From contig NC_087066.1 in the NCBI RefSeq assembly GCF_963678635.1, positions 28,587,301 to 28,651,300 of the forward strand: a stretch of DNA of 64,000 nucleotides, given 5' to 3'. This document shows positions 11,535 to 21,760 of the stretch, in pieces. The notes under the pieces were generated by a model, which was not told where the DNA came from, searched no databases, and was given only the letters and a program-made list of their open reading frames with translations. The position numbers were made by a program, and so were the translations under genes. The first letter of the stretch is position 1. Each line of letters begins with the position of its first letter. This DNA is from Symsagittifera roscoffensis. Taxonomy: Eukaryota; Xenacoelomorpha; Acoela; Convolutidae.

Positions 11535-13375
11535 TCAAGCATAGCAATTTCCAGAAAAAATGTCATTGCGCTGACAATCAACTATCGTTTTCTCTTCAAC
11601 TTTAATTACCCCAAGTAAACATGTCATGATATCGAGAGATAAATGTAAGAAAAAACCATGTGTCATAATTTCCAAAGATGGACCTATTTTTTGGGGGAGG
11701 GGGATGAACAAAACTAAATCACAATCAGCTACAAAACTTATTACTACTAACCTGTTAGAATTCCAAATCCGATTACCATTCTCAAATTCTTCTTTTGACA
11801 CTCCTCCGTTGCCACTTGAAATGCCCCGTCATCGACCGAAATAGGATTAACGAAACTTGATCCTTCCTCAAGCTTGCAAAATGACACCAGTGTCGCATTC
11901 AAAGCCATCAAAATTAATTTGGGATTGAAGCATGCATTTATTGGACAGACTTCCAAAACTTTTCCAACATAGGAGACAGATTTTCTTGGGAAGTCTAACA
12001 GAGTTATGCTAGTTTTTTGTTCATGATTATCTCCCGAAAATGTCAACGATTCCATTTTTTGATGGAAATGTGTCAGACAACGCAGCTGGCGTTCATTAGA
12101 AGCATTCTGTGACCTGGTAGCTTTATGTGGCCTCGTTAGAGTAATTGCCAGCAGTTCAAAATTGACATCTCCCAACGCTGTGTTCGGCCGCAAATTGCTG
12201 CAAGACATAACAGTATGAGGATCCATTTCAACAACGTTAGTTCCTTCAACTATAAATTGAACCGTATGTGTAGGTTGAAGTATTCTTATAACATTAGAAG
12301 TAATTTCGAAACCTAGGCCAATTTCGAGCCAACCAGGCATATTAAAAATTACAGGAATGCTCGATTTGAAATTTTTGTTAACAAATTCGATTGCGGACTC
12401 AACTGCATTTAGATACATAATAAGAACATCAGCAATGTTCACAGCCCCAACAAAGTAAGAAATTGCCGGCTTTCTCATATGGCAAAAACTTGGACCGAAA
12501 ACGGGTTCCGTTAACTCCAATACTGATACACACCCTGGTAAGGTAAACTCCGGTTGTCCGATATCTACATCTAGCCATATTACACTTTCAAATTGTTCAG
12601 AAGTCAGTAACAAGTTAGCTATAAACAAACCAGTAGTACTTTTACCCGTATTTTTGGTACCACATATGCAAAACTTAGTCCTCTTAGAATTCTTTTGATC
12701 TTCGACTGCTTTCAAAATGAAGTTTTCGACTTTATCGTCAAGTGGACAGTGAAGATCTGTGTCCGTAGAACAAAATGCGTCGGAATTGTTGTCATCGAAG
12801 ATGAAGAGCTTTTTGAATTCATGGTATCGAGTCAATGTTTGAATAGCCGAAAGCTCCAGAAAGTCTAATTTACTAACACGTACTTGGCTAATATCAGACA
12901 ACGCTTGGAGATTAATTTGCATACCACCAATACTTGGACAAACAAATTCAAGCTCGGTTCCTTCAGCTGCTTCAAAACAGTTGATATTTATCTCACCAGA
13001 TATTATTTGTAGACGACAGCAGCCTCGAAGCGTTGTTTTCTGTCCAAGACCTAGATCTAGCGTGAAACTTTTATCAATACCCTTGTCATTGAAATCACGA
13101 TTTGGCTCTAATGCTGAGCGTAGTAGGTTATTTGTACTCGTGAATACTTCTTCGGCGGCTTTTAATTCCATGATTTTTGTTTTAGATTTACGTTTCAAGT
13201 GCAAATGGGCAACCGCAGTTAATGGTTTCTTTTGTTTCGCAATATCTTTAGCCGCATTAATTAGTGTTTTCAACTTCTTTCCATGCAGTGATCGTTTCTT
13301 TTTAGACTTTAAAGACAACTTATCGCACGAGCCCTGCTCATTTGTTGCCTCTGATTTCTTTTCATGAGCGCCCAT
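11535..13375 (-). CDS. NOL9: Polynucleotide 5'-hydroxyl kinase NOL9/Grc3
   Basis: A nucleolar RNA 5'-kinase that acts with LAS1L in pre-rRNA ITS2 processing. The main exon (11752-13375) gives 541 residues from the ATG at 13375. A Lys-rich N-terminus (residues 20-65) looks like a nucleolar targeting region. The Clp1/Grc3 core follows: Walker A GTKNTGKS at 239-246, LDVDIGQPEF around 268-277 and NMPGWLEIGLG around 345-355, the last matching the family NxxGWxxGxG block. The frame would stop just after GFGILTG. A donor (ACAG/GTTAG) there and an acceptor at 11684 (AATAG/GTC) suggest a 68-bp intron, then a last exon (11535-11683) ending in a CLLGVIK-like stretch that weakly fits the family C-terminus. 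Total is about 590 residues, shorter than human NOL9. The kinase identity is firm; the last exon is inferred. Confidence 0.88.
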
Positions 13376-13599
13376 CTGAAAACCGATGACAACGTTTTAA
13401 AACTACCAACCAAGCCCTGATTTAGTAAAACAATAATCACAAGTCTTTTAGTTCTACTTCCAGTAAAACGACGAAAATAAAATTCCTTACCTAAGTTTTA
13501 TAAGGAGCGGGACAAAATTCGGTGTTTTTTCGAGCTGAATTATAAACCTAAAATTTAAAGTTAAAGTTAAAGGTTCATTTTGATTCGCAATACACTCAA
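13376..13599. other. Region upstream of NOL9
   Basis: 5' flank and probable promoter of NOL9. It is AT-rich with no clear motif. The Penelope relic begins just beyond it. Confidence 0.35.
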
Positions 13600-14690
13600 T
13601 AATCAGGCTAAAACTATAAAATCTCTTTGGACAATTACTCTCAGAATGTTCCTCTGAACGAGTTCATAAAAATTATCTAACAGAAAGGCTATTGAATATG
13701 GTGGCCAGCAAGGTACCTCTCAAGTGTAAACTAGCTAAGATCTAGCTATGGGTGCTTCACTTGCGTTTATTCCAGCAAACCTCTGGCTCAAAAAGTACAA
13801 ATTGGCTCTTAGACAAGAAATACCTGCTGGAGTATATGAATAGTTGCAGCAAAAAGAAAGTAAGATAAAGACAAGAAGATGAAAATGCGAGAAATGCCTA
13901 GACTGGTACCCTCTTAGCAAAAACATCTCAAAACCTGCACACGTAAAAAAAAACAAACAGTTTGTTATTGCGAAAGCTGATACCCTGCCAAATAACAAAG
14001 AGACATTCAGCACAGGCTAAGTTAATTATCAGTTATATAGATGAAATTAAAAAAAGGTCGAAGGCGATCCCACTCGCACACTTGGTGCGTCAATTATCTT
14101 CATCCAAACCTTCACTTCACTCTATTAGAAGTGAGTCAGAGCGGAAATTTAGCTTCCATGGGATTGATAAAATCTGTATAATGGTAAATGAATGACCTTG
14201 AACTGTATTAAAAAACAACGGATATCGAGGTCATACTGAAATTTAGGAGCTGCCCCCCAACTAAGTACAAGCAAAGTGTTATTCAATGCACTCACTATAC
14301 ATAGTTTTAGAAACCCTTGAAAGTCATATTTTCAAGGAAATAGCTTAATCAGAAAGGTAGCAAGACAACAGAGTGGTTGATTTGAAGCAGTTTGCTAAAG
14401 CTATGGGCATTTTAATGGTGCACAATGGAGGAAAAATCAGTTGAATTTTCCCCCAAAGGTTGTAGCAGATGCCCTGATCAAAACAATTGAGGATAAGAAC
14501 TAGCCTAATGCTTCTGAGAAGATTTAGTCGAGCCAAGTTAAACCGATTGAGAAGCCTATCATGTGGAGGTTTCAAAACAGATAAAAACCTCAGCCAATAT
14601 TTTACTAACAGGCTACAAAATTTAAATGCCCAAGACATTTTCACCATAAGAAAACGAGAAACATGCTGACTGTCACCGGTCAATGTTTAC
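13600..14690 (+). pseudogene. Decayed Penelope-like RT relic
   Basis: Read in shifting plus-strand frames, this matches the Penelope-like ORF at 21746-24382 over much of its RT. Matches include a LLNM-SKV segment, MGASLAFIPANLWLK (motif B), YIDEI at the YVDD position, HPNLHFTL, and the later SQYFTNRLQNLN and TIRK segments. The order is the same as in the intact element, but stops and frameshifts break it throughout. It carries no recognisable PHD finger residues where the intact copy has one, although decay could explain that. It is an old, different copy in the opposite orientation. Confidence 0.7.
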
Positions 14691-15956
14691 AATGATCGTA
14701 AATCAATAAGGGTTTATAAATTGCTTTGAACATAAGTTTGCCTATTTCGGTTGAAACTGTTCAGCATTAGACCTCAATAATTAAGAACATAAAAGCACAT
14801 TCATCGTCAGGTGTTCATCTTCTATAATATGCATATAATTGAATCAGCTCAGATATTATTTGAGACACTTTAGATGGTTAGAATAACCAAGCAGAATTGC
14901 TTTTTATAAGAGACCATATGTCAAAGAAAAATGAAACCAAAAATGAAAAATTTAGGAACAGAGTGTTAATATTACTGTAATCTTAATCATGATTTTCTTT
15001 CGTTTTTTAATTGAAAACATGCATAAGCAGTCAGAAAAACTCACTTAAGTCGTTTGTTCTGTTGTTTTGCGTGGTGTGATAATAAGATCCCAACGAAAAA
15101 TTAGAATTTAGATTTATTCGACAGTCATAGTAAAATAAGCAAAGTATACAACAGTTTTTGTAAAAGGCTGACTAGAAGAACAAAAAATATATACTAAAAA
15201 ACCAAAAAATATATATATATTTTTTAATTTCCAAAATTCCAAAAATCGCGCTAAAAAGAATGAGTCAACTCGAGTAAAACTAAGTTTTCACGGCTTCAAT
15301 CAAACATCAATAAGCTCTTGTAAGCATGCTCGCTTGCTTTATTCGCTAGAATTTAGCCTAAAAAAGTTTAATTGTTTTTCTCAATACTGTGACAACTTTT
15401 TCGGAATAATCACGACTGGAACAGCTTTAATATGATTTAAAACTTAACCCAATCCGATGTTTATTTGCGATACCTGATTTTGCGTGGAAAACAAAAATTA
15501 AAAGACACCCTAATACGAAATTCCTCCCCATACTATCATTGGCTTTTTTTGGTATAAAAATATGACCGATAGCGCTACTGGGAGCCCAGTTTTCGAGTGC
15601 TTTCATGAACACAGACGCAAAGCTGTGCTTCGCAAACACCCGCGAGAATACGACAAAAAGCAGCTTTATAAAGTGAAATAAGAAAAGCTCATTTTTGGTA
15701 ACTGAAACTCTCAGAAATAATGAAATTCAAATTCAACGGATAAGTCAAAAATATGATTAAAACTTTGATTCTACATAACTTCTTAAGTGACGAACGCCAA
15801 TTATGAGTCTACATAATTGCTAAGTGACGCAAGCCAATTATGACGTATCATCAGTACCAGTCAATTCGAAAAAAAAAACAATTACCAACTAACATGCCTC
15901 AATTTATAGAGCGGACATTTTAACTAGTATACGAAAAAGTTCACGAAAAACATCCG
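14691..15956. other. Intergenic AT-rich region
   Basis: No gene is recognisable. It contains an AT dinucleotide stretch near 15205-15222 and a small two-copy tandem repeat at 15772-15843. A 70-residue minus-strand frame at 15427-15639 matches nothing I know and is not called. Confidence 0.5.
15772..15843 (+). repeat. Two-copy tandem repeat of about 36 bp
   Basis: The unit CTACATAA..T.CTAAGTGACG..AGCCAATTATGA occurs twice back to back with a few mismatches. No function is evident. Confidence 0.6.
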
Positions 15957-16030
15957 ACCCTGCCCAGGTTCGAACCCATTTTGTGCGGGTCTCCTTCCCT
16001 ACCAGATCTATGTTAGCTTGAAGCTAAATG
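15957..16030 (-). repeat. tRNA-like segment, probable SINE head
   Basis: On the minus strand there is an A-box-like TAGCTTCAAGC and, about 45 nt later, a strong B-box (GGGTTCGAACCTGG). The acceptor and anticodon arms do not pair convincingly. I read it as a tRNA-derived SINE or a degenerate tRNA gene. Confidence 0.45.
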
Positions 16031-16324
16031 CTATTTGTAATATAATAGTCTGAGTTAATATCCTTGGCATTGGCTGTACTTCATAGCTGGTTATTGATCT
16101 TATACCACATACTGCAAAAAAGAACACTTTTTTTTGCAATACAAACTAATATTTGCGACTTAGGTTGAAAAATGAGATTTCATACTACTTTGCTTGTGTA
16201 AACAGAAAAATCCAACTCTCAAAAGAAAGGATGGCTCCCTCACTGACAAGGACCAAGAAAAAACAGACATATCAGAGCAGAAAGACCAGTCATCTGGGAA
16301 TCAGATATTATTTGCGAAAACAGT

Positions 16325-16900
16325 ATGCCAGAAGATATAAGATATCCAACCATATCAGAACTGAAGGAGGATCTCAATAAAGCTAAGTATAATTCTACGT
16401 CACTAATAACTTCCAACCCAACCCCGCCAGCACCCAACGAAAATAATTTAGAAATTAGAGTAAATGGAATAAAGGAATATACACGGAAGAAAGATGCAAA
16501 TGGCAAAGATATAATTGCAACTCAAGACGAAATTTTGTCTCATGATTCGTATGAAATTGAAAAAGTGCTTAACCACCTAGGGGAAGAAACAAACTGTATC
16601 GCCGACTTAAAACGTCTAGGAAAATTTGACAAAGACAAACAACGCCCTCGTACTATTTTACTGCGACTGAACAATACCTGGACTGCGAGAAAACTTCTAG
16701 CGAAAGCAAAGCAGCTGAAAACCTTCGAGGGAGCAACAAAAGTGTTTATATCTAAAAGTTTGAATAAAGAGGAACAAGAAATAGAAAATAAATTATTGAT
16801 GAAAAGAAGAGAATTGATTAACGACGGAACAACCACAAAAGATATACGCATAATAGGACTGAAATTATATGTCAATGGACACGAAACCAAAATTGATTGA
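16325..16900 (+). CDS. LINE-A ORF1, putative nucleic-acid-binding protein
   Basis: 191 residues. The central part has the pattern DLKRLGKFDKDKQRPRT followed by a predicted beta-alpha region and KVFISKSLNKEEQ, which resembles the RNA-binding ORF1 of many animal LINEs. The same pattern (RLGTFNKERKKPRT) occurs in ORF1 of LINE-B at 52940-53341, so the two are related families. ORF1 proteins of this kind coat the element RNA in the ribonucleoprotein. The true start may lie upstream, because a plausible Glu/Lys-rich segment precedes the ATG in a different frame. The stop is 25 nt before the next ORF. Confidence 0.7.
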   Translation: MPEDIRYPTISELKEDLNKAKYNSTSLITSNPTPPAPNENNLEIRVNGIKEYTRKKDANGKDIIATQDEILSHDSYEIEKVLNHLGEETNCIADLKRLGKFDKDKQRPRTILLRLNNTWTARKLLAKAKQLKTFEGATKVFISKSLNKEEQEIENKLLMKRRELINDGTTTKDIRIIGLKLYVNGHETKID

Positions 16901-16925
16901 CTATCAAGTACTACGGAAGATTTAG

Positions 16926-19730
16926 ATGTATTATGTTTCAATATCAGAAGTATATACCTTCTTCAGCGTAGAGTGGAGCTTTCATCATTTCTTGCCTCGC
17001 AGAACTACAACATTATTCTTATATCAGAAACTTGGCTTACCGATGAACAGGAAGATAGCGAAATTTTTTCTGCCGTCTTATCAACTATTTAGATCTGATA
17101 GAAAAGCTCCTAAAGGTCAGACAAAGCACGGAGGCGTTATGATTGGAATTATGCACTCATTTCATTGTCAAAAAATATCACTACCTGAAGAAAGCCAAGG
17201 TGCTGCTGTAGGGTGCATAGTAAATTTTCAGAACAGAAAAATATTAATTGTTAGCTTCTACAATCCACCGCAAACCAGCCATTATCACCTTAACGATGAA
17301 ATGATCAAATTAATTTTTAAAGAAATTGAAACATTGATGTCACAGGTTGATGCAACAATAATCTACGGCGATTTCAACTTGGATATCGCCTGGAACATCA
17401 GAAGTAGCGAAAATTGCGAATCTCAGAGTTTCCTTGATGTAGTTGATCACCTTGAACTAGAACAACAAATAGATTTCCCAACAGCTGCTACGGGTACTTT
17501 AGATCTCTTATTCTCAAAAGGTGAACTGAATCTCGTCTCAACGAAAGTCAAACCCTTATCCATTTCAAGCATGTCAAACCATTTTCCAATTACAGCAAAG
17601 TTTGAAATTCGAAAAGTAAACAATGTTTTCCGATCATACCACAATGAGTCGAAAATGTTCAGCTACTGTAAAGCCGATTTTAAAGCCTTAAATGCGGATA
17701 TAATAGACAACCCTTTTCAAGGCTTCTGTTGGTCTAACCCTGATGTGTTATTGTCGGACTGGTATAAATGGTTGAACATCAAAATCGAACGCCATGTCCC
17801 TACTCGAACAAGGCATCGAGCCAGACTCGCGCCATGGATTACCCAATCCACATCCAATATCATCAAGAAATTGAACACCGCTAAGAAAAAGTACCCAGCT
17901 CTGCACAACCGTGTTTTATCTCTACAAAAAGAATGCGATTTTGCCGTTGAACAAGACCAAATTAACTTTGAATCAGAGCTATCTGATTCTAGATCAACTG
18001 ATAAGCTTTTCAAGTTTTACCGTACATTTAAGTCGTCCAGAATACCATCAAAACTTATTTATGGTAGCAAAGAAGCTCAATCAAATGCCGAAAAAGTGGA
18101 ACTTTTTGCCGATTTCTTTGACGATAATTTCTCAAAGCCCTCCGATCCTCCAAGTCTTGGTGAGCCTCAAAACTTATCAACCACGAAATTAGATGATTTT
18201 GGTATCTCGGAGCAACGCATACAAAACATCTGCAGAACTCTGGACTGTACAAAAGCAAGTGGCCCAGATAAAATACCCGCAATTCTTTATAAGAACTGCT
18301 CAAAAAACATCGCTAAATCACTAAATGTTCTTTTCTATAAGATCAAACAAACCTGCATTTTCCCCAGCTATTGGAAATGCGCGATCGTTAACCCGACTCA
18401 TAAGAAATTGTGTAAATATATGGTGGAAAACTACAGACCGGTTTCGTTACTTGAAATCGTATCTAAAATTCTTGAGCGATGTATGTTCCTCGACATCTAC
18501 GAATTTTTCGAGCCGCTCATCTCCAATCAGCAATACGGTTTCCGCAAAGGACGATCATGTTTAGTTCAAATGATTGTTTATCTGAACAAGGTCTATAAAG
18601 CAATCAATGATGGAAAATCTGTAAAAGTTGTGTACACAGATTACGAAAAGGCATTTGACAGAGTAGACCATCAATTATTGCTGCGCAAAATTCAAGATAT
18701 CGGTATAAGTGGGAAATTGCTCAAACTACTCCGCTCGTATCTTACCAAACGTACCCACAAAATAAGGGTAGAAAATCAACTATCCACAGAAAGATTATTA
18801 AACAGTGGTGTCCCACAAGGGTCAATATTAGCAAGCATCTTATTTCTTATCTACATAAATGACATACCATCGCAATGTAAATTCTCTACACCTCTCATAT
18901 GCGCCGATGATTTCAAATTCATTACCATCAATCAACAGAGCAACATTTTTCAAACTGATCTAGACAGAGTGTTCAAATGGAGTTCATCTCACAAACAAAC
19001 GCTGCATGTTGGTAAATGCTCTTACATGAGCTTTACAGGTGAATGCAACCAAATGACTTTCAATAATTTTGCAATACCGGAAGTTGAAGTACAGAAAGAT
19101 CTTGGGTTATTAGTCTCGCGGATTATGAAATGGAATGAAACTATAAGCAATAATATATCCAAAGCCCTTAAGACCTTTTATATGCTGAAAAGAAACACTC
19201 CAAAGGGACTACCAATGCGTGTGAAACTTAATATATTTAAAGCGATGATTTTACAAGTGCTGTTATATGGGTCAAGTTGCTGGGCAGCAAGCATTAAAAT
19301 GCTTAGATTGATCGAAAAAGTGCAAGAGAAAGAGTTGACATGGGTAAATGGCCGGAACGACTACGTAACAAATCTGATGCAATGCAACATTTTACCGCTG
19401 ACCTTGTATATGCAATTATTGGATCTACTATTTATGTCCAAGATGTTGAATGGTTACTATAAAATTGATGCCACAGAGTATTTTTGTTTAAAGGAATTCG
19501 ACAGAGCCACCCGGTTATCAGAGAAACCTTTTTTCGTACTGCCGAAAATAAAGAAATCTATCTACCAACAGGAGTTTTGGCTCAGAACCTGCAAACTTGT
19601 GAACATCTTACCAAATTCAATCGACTACTCCAACCATCAGGGACTGAAACCACGACTACTGAAGCACTTCTGGAATTACTTCATGACAAACTATAGATAC
19701 AACGATATTTCGACATGGAAACTTGCATGA
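16926..19730 (+). CDS. LINE-A ORF2, endonuclease and reverse transcriptase
   Basis: 934 residues as an open frame. Endonuclease motifs are KHGGVMIG, YGDFNLD and SNHFPI. The first 40 or so residues are out of frame: the true N-terminus (NIRS, then SETWLTD) is read in a neighbouring frame, and the switch is at a T-run near 17070. RT motifs follow: VENYRPVSLL, QYGFRKG, DYEKAFDRV (motif A, near residue 573), SGVPQGSIL (motif B) and CADD at 659-662. Tyrosine is the usual first residue of that last motif, so CADD is unusual. The C-terminus carries the typical post-RT region found in CR1/Jockey-like elements. Confidence 0.85.
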   Translation: MYYVSISEVYTFFSVEWSFHHFLPRRTTTLFLYQKLGLPMNRKIAKFFLPSYQLFRSDRKAPKGQTKHGGVMIGIMHSFHCQKISLPEESQGAAVGCIVNFQNRKILIVSFYNPPQTSHYHLNDEMIKLIFKEIETLMSQVDATIIYGDFNLDIAWNIRSSENCESQSFLDVVDHLELEQQIDFPTAATGTLDLLFSKGELNLVSTKVKPLSISSMSNHFPITAKFEIRKVNNVFRSYHNESKMFSYCKADFKALNADIIDNPFQGFCWSNPDVLLSDWYKWLNIKIERHVPTRTRHRARLAPWITQSTSNIIKKLNTAKKKYPALHNRVLSLQKECDFAVEQDQINFESELSDSRSTDKLFKFYRTFKSSRIPSKLIYGSKEAQSNAEKVELFADFFDDNFSKPSDPPSLGEPQNLSTTKLDDFGISEQRIQNICRTLDCTKASGPDKIPAILYKNCSKNIAKSLNVLFYKIKQTCIFPSYWKCAIVNPTHKKLCKYMVENYRPVSLLEIVSKILERCMFLDIYEFFEPLISNQQYGFRKGRSCLVQMIVYLNKVYKAINDGKSVKVVYTDYEKAFDRVDHQLLLRKIQDIGISGKLLKLLRSYLTKRTHKIRVENQLSTERLLNSGVPQGSILASILFLIYINDIPSQCKFSTPLICADDFKFITINQQSNIFQTDLDRVFKWSSSHKQTLHVGKCSYMSFTGECNQMTFNNFAIPEVEVQKDLGLLVSRIMKWNETISNNISKALKTFYMLKRNTPKGLPMRVKLNIFKAMILQVLLYGSSCWAASIKMLRLIEKVQEKELTWVNGRNDYVTNLMQCNILPLTLYMQLLDLLFMSKMLNGYYKIDATEYFCLKEFDRATRLSEKPFFVLPKIKKSIYQQEFWLRTCKLVNILPNSIDYSNHQGLKPRLLKHFWNYFMTNYRYNDISTWKLA

Positions 19731-19741
19731 CGCTGAAACTT

Positions 19742-19800
19742 AAGGGTGGAAACACCCAAGCTCTAATAGCTGAATCCAAAATAATAATAATAATAATATA
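19742..19800 (+). other. LINE-A 3' end: stem-loop and ATA tail
   Basis: GGGTGGAAACACCC folds as a perfect five-pair stem capped by a GAAA tetraloop, followed about 20 nt later by ATAATAATAATAATA. A stem-loop close to a short tandem tail is what the RT of stringent LINEs recognises to start target-primed reverse transcription. The role here is inferred by analogy. Confidence 0.6.
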
Positions 19801-19881
19801 GAAATTTCTGTTTCTTCTGTTATGAAAGAGCAAAATAATTTAGATGCGAACAAATCCCCTAGAAGCGATTGTGTGCTCACT

Positions 19882-19937
19882 AAGATCTTATTTGCCTGCA
19901 GAAAACAAGTAGTTGATCTGCAGGCAAATAAGATCTT
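19882..19937. repeat. Perfect 20-bp hairpin
   Basis: The left arm AAGATCTTATTTGCCTGCAG (19882-19901) is exactly complementary to 19918-19937, with a 16-nt loop. Next to it TCTTCTTGGGACCACG occurs twice (near 19934 and 19974). No known element ends here, and function is unknown. Confidence 0.7.
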
Positions 19938-20032
19938 CTTGGGACCACGCTAATCAAGGCCTTGATGTTTCAATCTTCTTGGGACCACGAAGAGCTCCCC
20001 GTGGACTGAAGTACGCAGACATTTGCGCAATT

Positions 20033-20460
20033 TTAGTAGTATTAGTAGTAGTAGTAGTACCGGATTTAGAGCATCTGCTCTAGAGTATTCACCCCTCAGT
20101 TTTCAAGTGGCACGAGTTTTTTCAAGGGATTACAGTTTCCACATGGGCATAGCACTCTCCACGAGCAAGAATCAATCTCGTTGAATCTGTCACGGAAGAA
20201 TGCGTGGTATAGTTTGGCGATTTTGTTTTTGTTGATGATTTCATCTGCAAACAGGCTTCTTTGCACTAAATTTAACAGTTTTGGTGCACGGATCCAGAAG
20301 TTTTCGTCGCATTTCTTGAGGCGCTGTTGGGGGATATAGAGTTCGGTCTGCTGTCTTTAAGCCCTCCACGGCTCTTTGTCACTGGCATGTTTTTAGCCTC
20401 ATAGTTTCCTTCTAGCACAGAGATGAGGTATAGAATATCATGCACTTCAAAAGCGGTGAC
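20033..20460 (-). pseudogene. LINE-C, C-terminal RT fragment with trinucleotide tail
   Basis: On the minus strand a frame reading LYIPQQRLKKCDENFWIR, then LFADEIINKNKIAKLYHAFF and CSWRVLCPCGNC, fits the post-RT C-terminus of an APE-type LINE. It is followed by a short 3' UTR with an AGAGCA/TGCTCT hairpin and a CTA-repeat tail at about 20033-20060. Upstream it is cut off, so only the 3' end is present. Confidence 0.6.
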
Positions 20461-20469
20461 TGGTGAGAT

Positions 20470-20900
20470 CTAACTATAACCGACCAATCAGCCCAACTTC
20501 TGTATGCTGTTAAATCATGGAGAAAATCAGAAAGAACTTAAATATCCATTTGATGGAAAACAACCTCTTGTCAGAACGTTAATTTGGATTTATGGAGAAT
20601 AAATCTATAGCCAGCATTACAACTGCTGAATGTAATGGATGAGTGGACAGAGGCTCTAGATCTAGACTTTGAAATTGATGTCCTTTAGATAGATTTCCGC
20701 AAGGCATTTGACAGTGTTCCACGCCGTCGTCTTTTAAACGTGTTGGTAAAAACGGCAAACAAAGGAAATAATTGAGGTGGATTGAGCATTTCTCACCTCA
20801 CGCCAACAGCGGGTCGCGACCAACAACTCTGTCTCTCAGTGGAAGCCAGCCATTAGCGGTATGACGCAAGGAACCGAGCTAGGACCGAGCTGTTGTTGTG
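20470..20900 (+). pseudogene. Decayed LINE RT relic, opposite orientation
   Basis: Plus-strand frames give LLSER.FGFMENKS, then MDEWTEALD and IDFRKAFDSVPRRRLL (motif A), then a degraded ISGMTQGTELG (motif B). This matches the CR1-like RT core, with stops and frameshifts. It is a different family from LINE-A, which has DYEKAFDRV at the same position. Confidence 0.65.
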
Positions 20901-20904
20901 GCTT

Positions 20905-21408
20905 TCCAGTAGAATACTGGTGGGAATTTCTTCCACAGAGTTTATAATATTGTCCAGTTATTTTTGCACGTTGTGCAGTCGCAGCATATCTGCCAAGTGC
21001 AGAGGTCGAGGGTACTGTATTTTTCACTGTAGAATTTCCATATAAGAGTTGTGATGCGCTGTTTGAGTCCCTGTTCTATCCTGAAATTGACTAAATGATC
21101 AATTCTATTTGCAACTCTGGTTGTAGGAAAAACGAATTCTCCCCTGCGTTTTTCTGTTCGAGTTTTGGGTAATTTGAAGGGCTCTAATCGTCGGTCTAGG
21201 GTATTGTTAGCTGTGGGAAGTGGGCTGCTGTGGTGTTCGTAGTCAGTGAAGAGTTTTGAAAGCAAAATTAAGTCATTGGTCTGTAGGAACATTGGCAGAG
21301 GTAAAATGTTGAGCATTCTAAGTTGATCAGTGTATTTTTGGCAGTGTTTTCCACATATCCACTTTACTACTTTCTTTTGAAAAAATTCAAGTTTTAAATT
21401 CAAGTAAA
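20905..21408 (-). pseudogene. LINE-B 3' part, C-terminus of its RT ORF
   Basis: The minus-strand frame at 20942-21403 encodes about 150 residues of post-RT LINE sequence (FQKKVVKWICGKHC, LPLPMFLQTNDLILLSK, CTWQICCDC). It is the continuation of the LINE-B RT broken by the Penelope-like insertion. Removing that insertion with one copy of its target duplication leaves the frame continuous from 26193 into this segment. Compared with LINE-A about 150 residues between the FADD motif and the FQKK region are missing, so an internal deletion predates the insertion. Confidence 0.75.
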
Positions 21409-21421
21409 TTAAGTCAAGTTG
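21409..21421 (+). repeat. Target-site duplication of the Penelope-like element, left
   Basis: TTAAGTCAAGTTG here is repeated at 26180-26192 on the far side of the element. The last three bases overlap the start of the terminal repeat, so the true duplication is 10-13 bp, within the usual variable range for Penelope-like elements. Confidence 0.7.
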
Positions 21422-21760
21422 AAGAAATTTTTGCTAAAAAGTAAATTTCAAACGTTTTCGCAACTATGTGCATCGTCAGGATTTTTACAATAAACTACTC
21501 TAAATGACGATAAAACATCAATTTACAAATGTTATTTACAATAAATCACATACAATTTGGTTCTAAACCATCATGATAAAAAATTAGCCAATCACAGTTG
21601 ACCTCTAAATTACTATTAAGATTAAAATACTTTTAACCTCTAAAATTAATTAAACATTTTAAAATTAATTTGTCTGGAAGTTTCTGAGTCATAATTTCGA
21701 TTTAGACATGTACGTTTTGAATAAAAAACCAAAAATATTTTGGGACTAAATTTTCAGTGT
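21419..21760 (-). repeat. Penelope-like pseudo-LTR, copy at the ORF2 end
   Basis: 342 bp, nearly identical to 25245-25586. It includes the last few codons and stop of ORF2, the 3' UTR and the hammerhead-like segment. Confidence 0.85.
21441..21480 (-). ncRNA. Hammerhead-ribozyme-like core in the pseudo-LTR
   Basis: On the minus strand CTGACGA is followed by a GCA/TGC stem closing a 6-nt loop, then GAAA and ACGTTTG. CTGANGA plus helix II plus GAAA is the hammerhead core, and hammerhead motifs are known in Penelope-like terminal repeats. One unpaired U before helix II and a weak helix III make it imperfect. Confidence 0.45.

Larger units (their letters stand above)
16140..19800 (+). mobile_element. 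LINE-A, APE-type non-LTR retrotransposon
   Basis: A nearly full-length LINE with ORF1, ORF2 (endonuclease plus RT), a short 3' UTR with a stem-loop, and an ATA-repeat tail at about 19780-19798. The 5' boundary is uncertain: coding-like residues of ORF1 seem to extend upstream of 16325 in another frame. The endonuclease is apurinic-like and lies N-terminal to the RT, as in CR1, L2 and Jockey-group elements. The 3' microsatellite tail supports that broad grouping. It carries at least one frameshift, so this copy is probably inactive. Confidence 0.85.

Noticed and set aside
13962-14195. 77-residue plus-strand ORF as an independent gene
   Set aside because: Its sequence is the Penelope RT relic read partly out of frame (YIDEI at the YVDD position).
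15957-16030. Functional tRNA gene
   Set aside because: A- and B-box-like sites are present, but acceptor and anticodon arms do not pair. It was kept only as a tRNA-like repeat.
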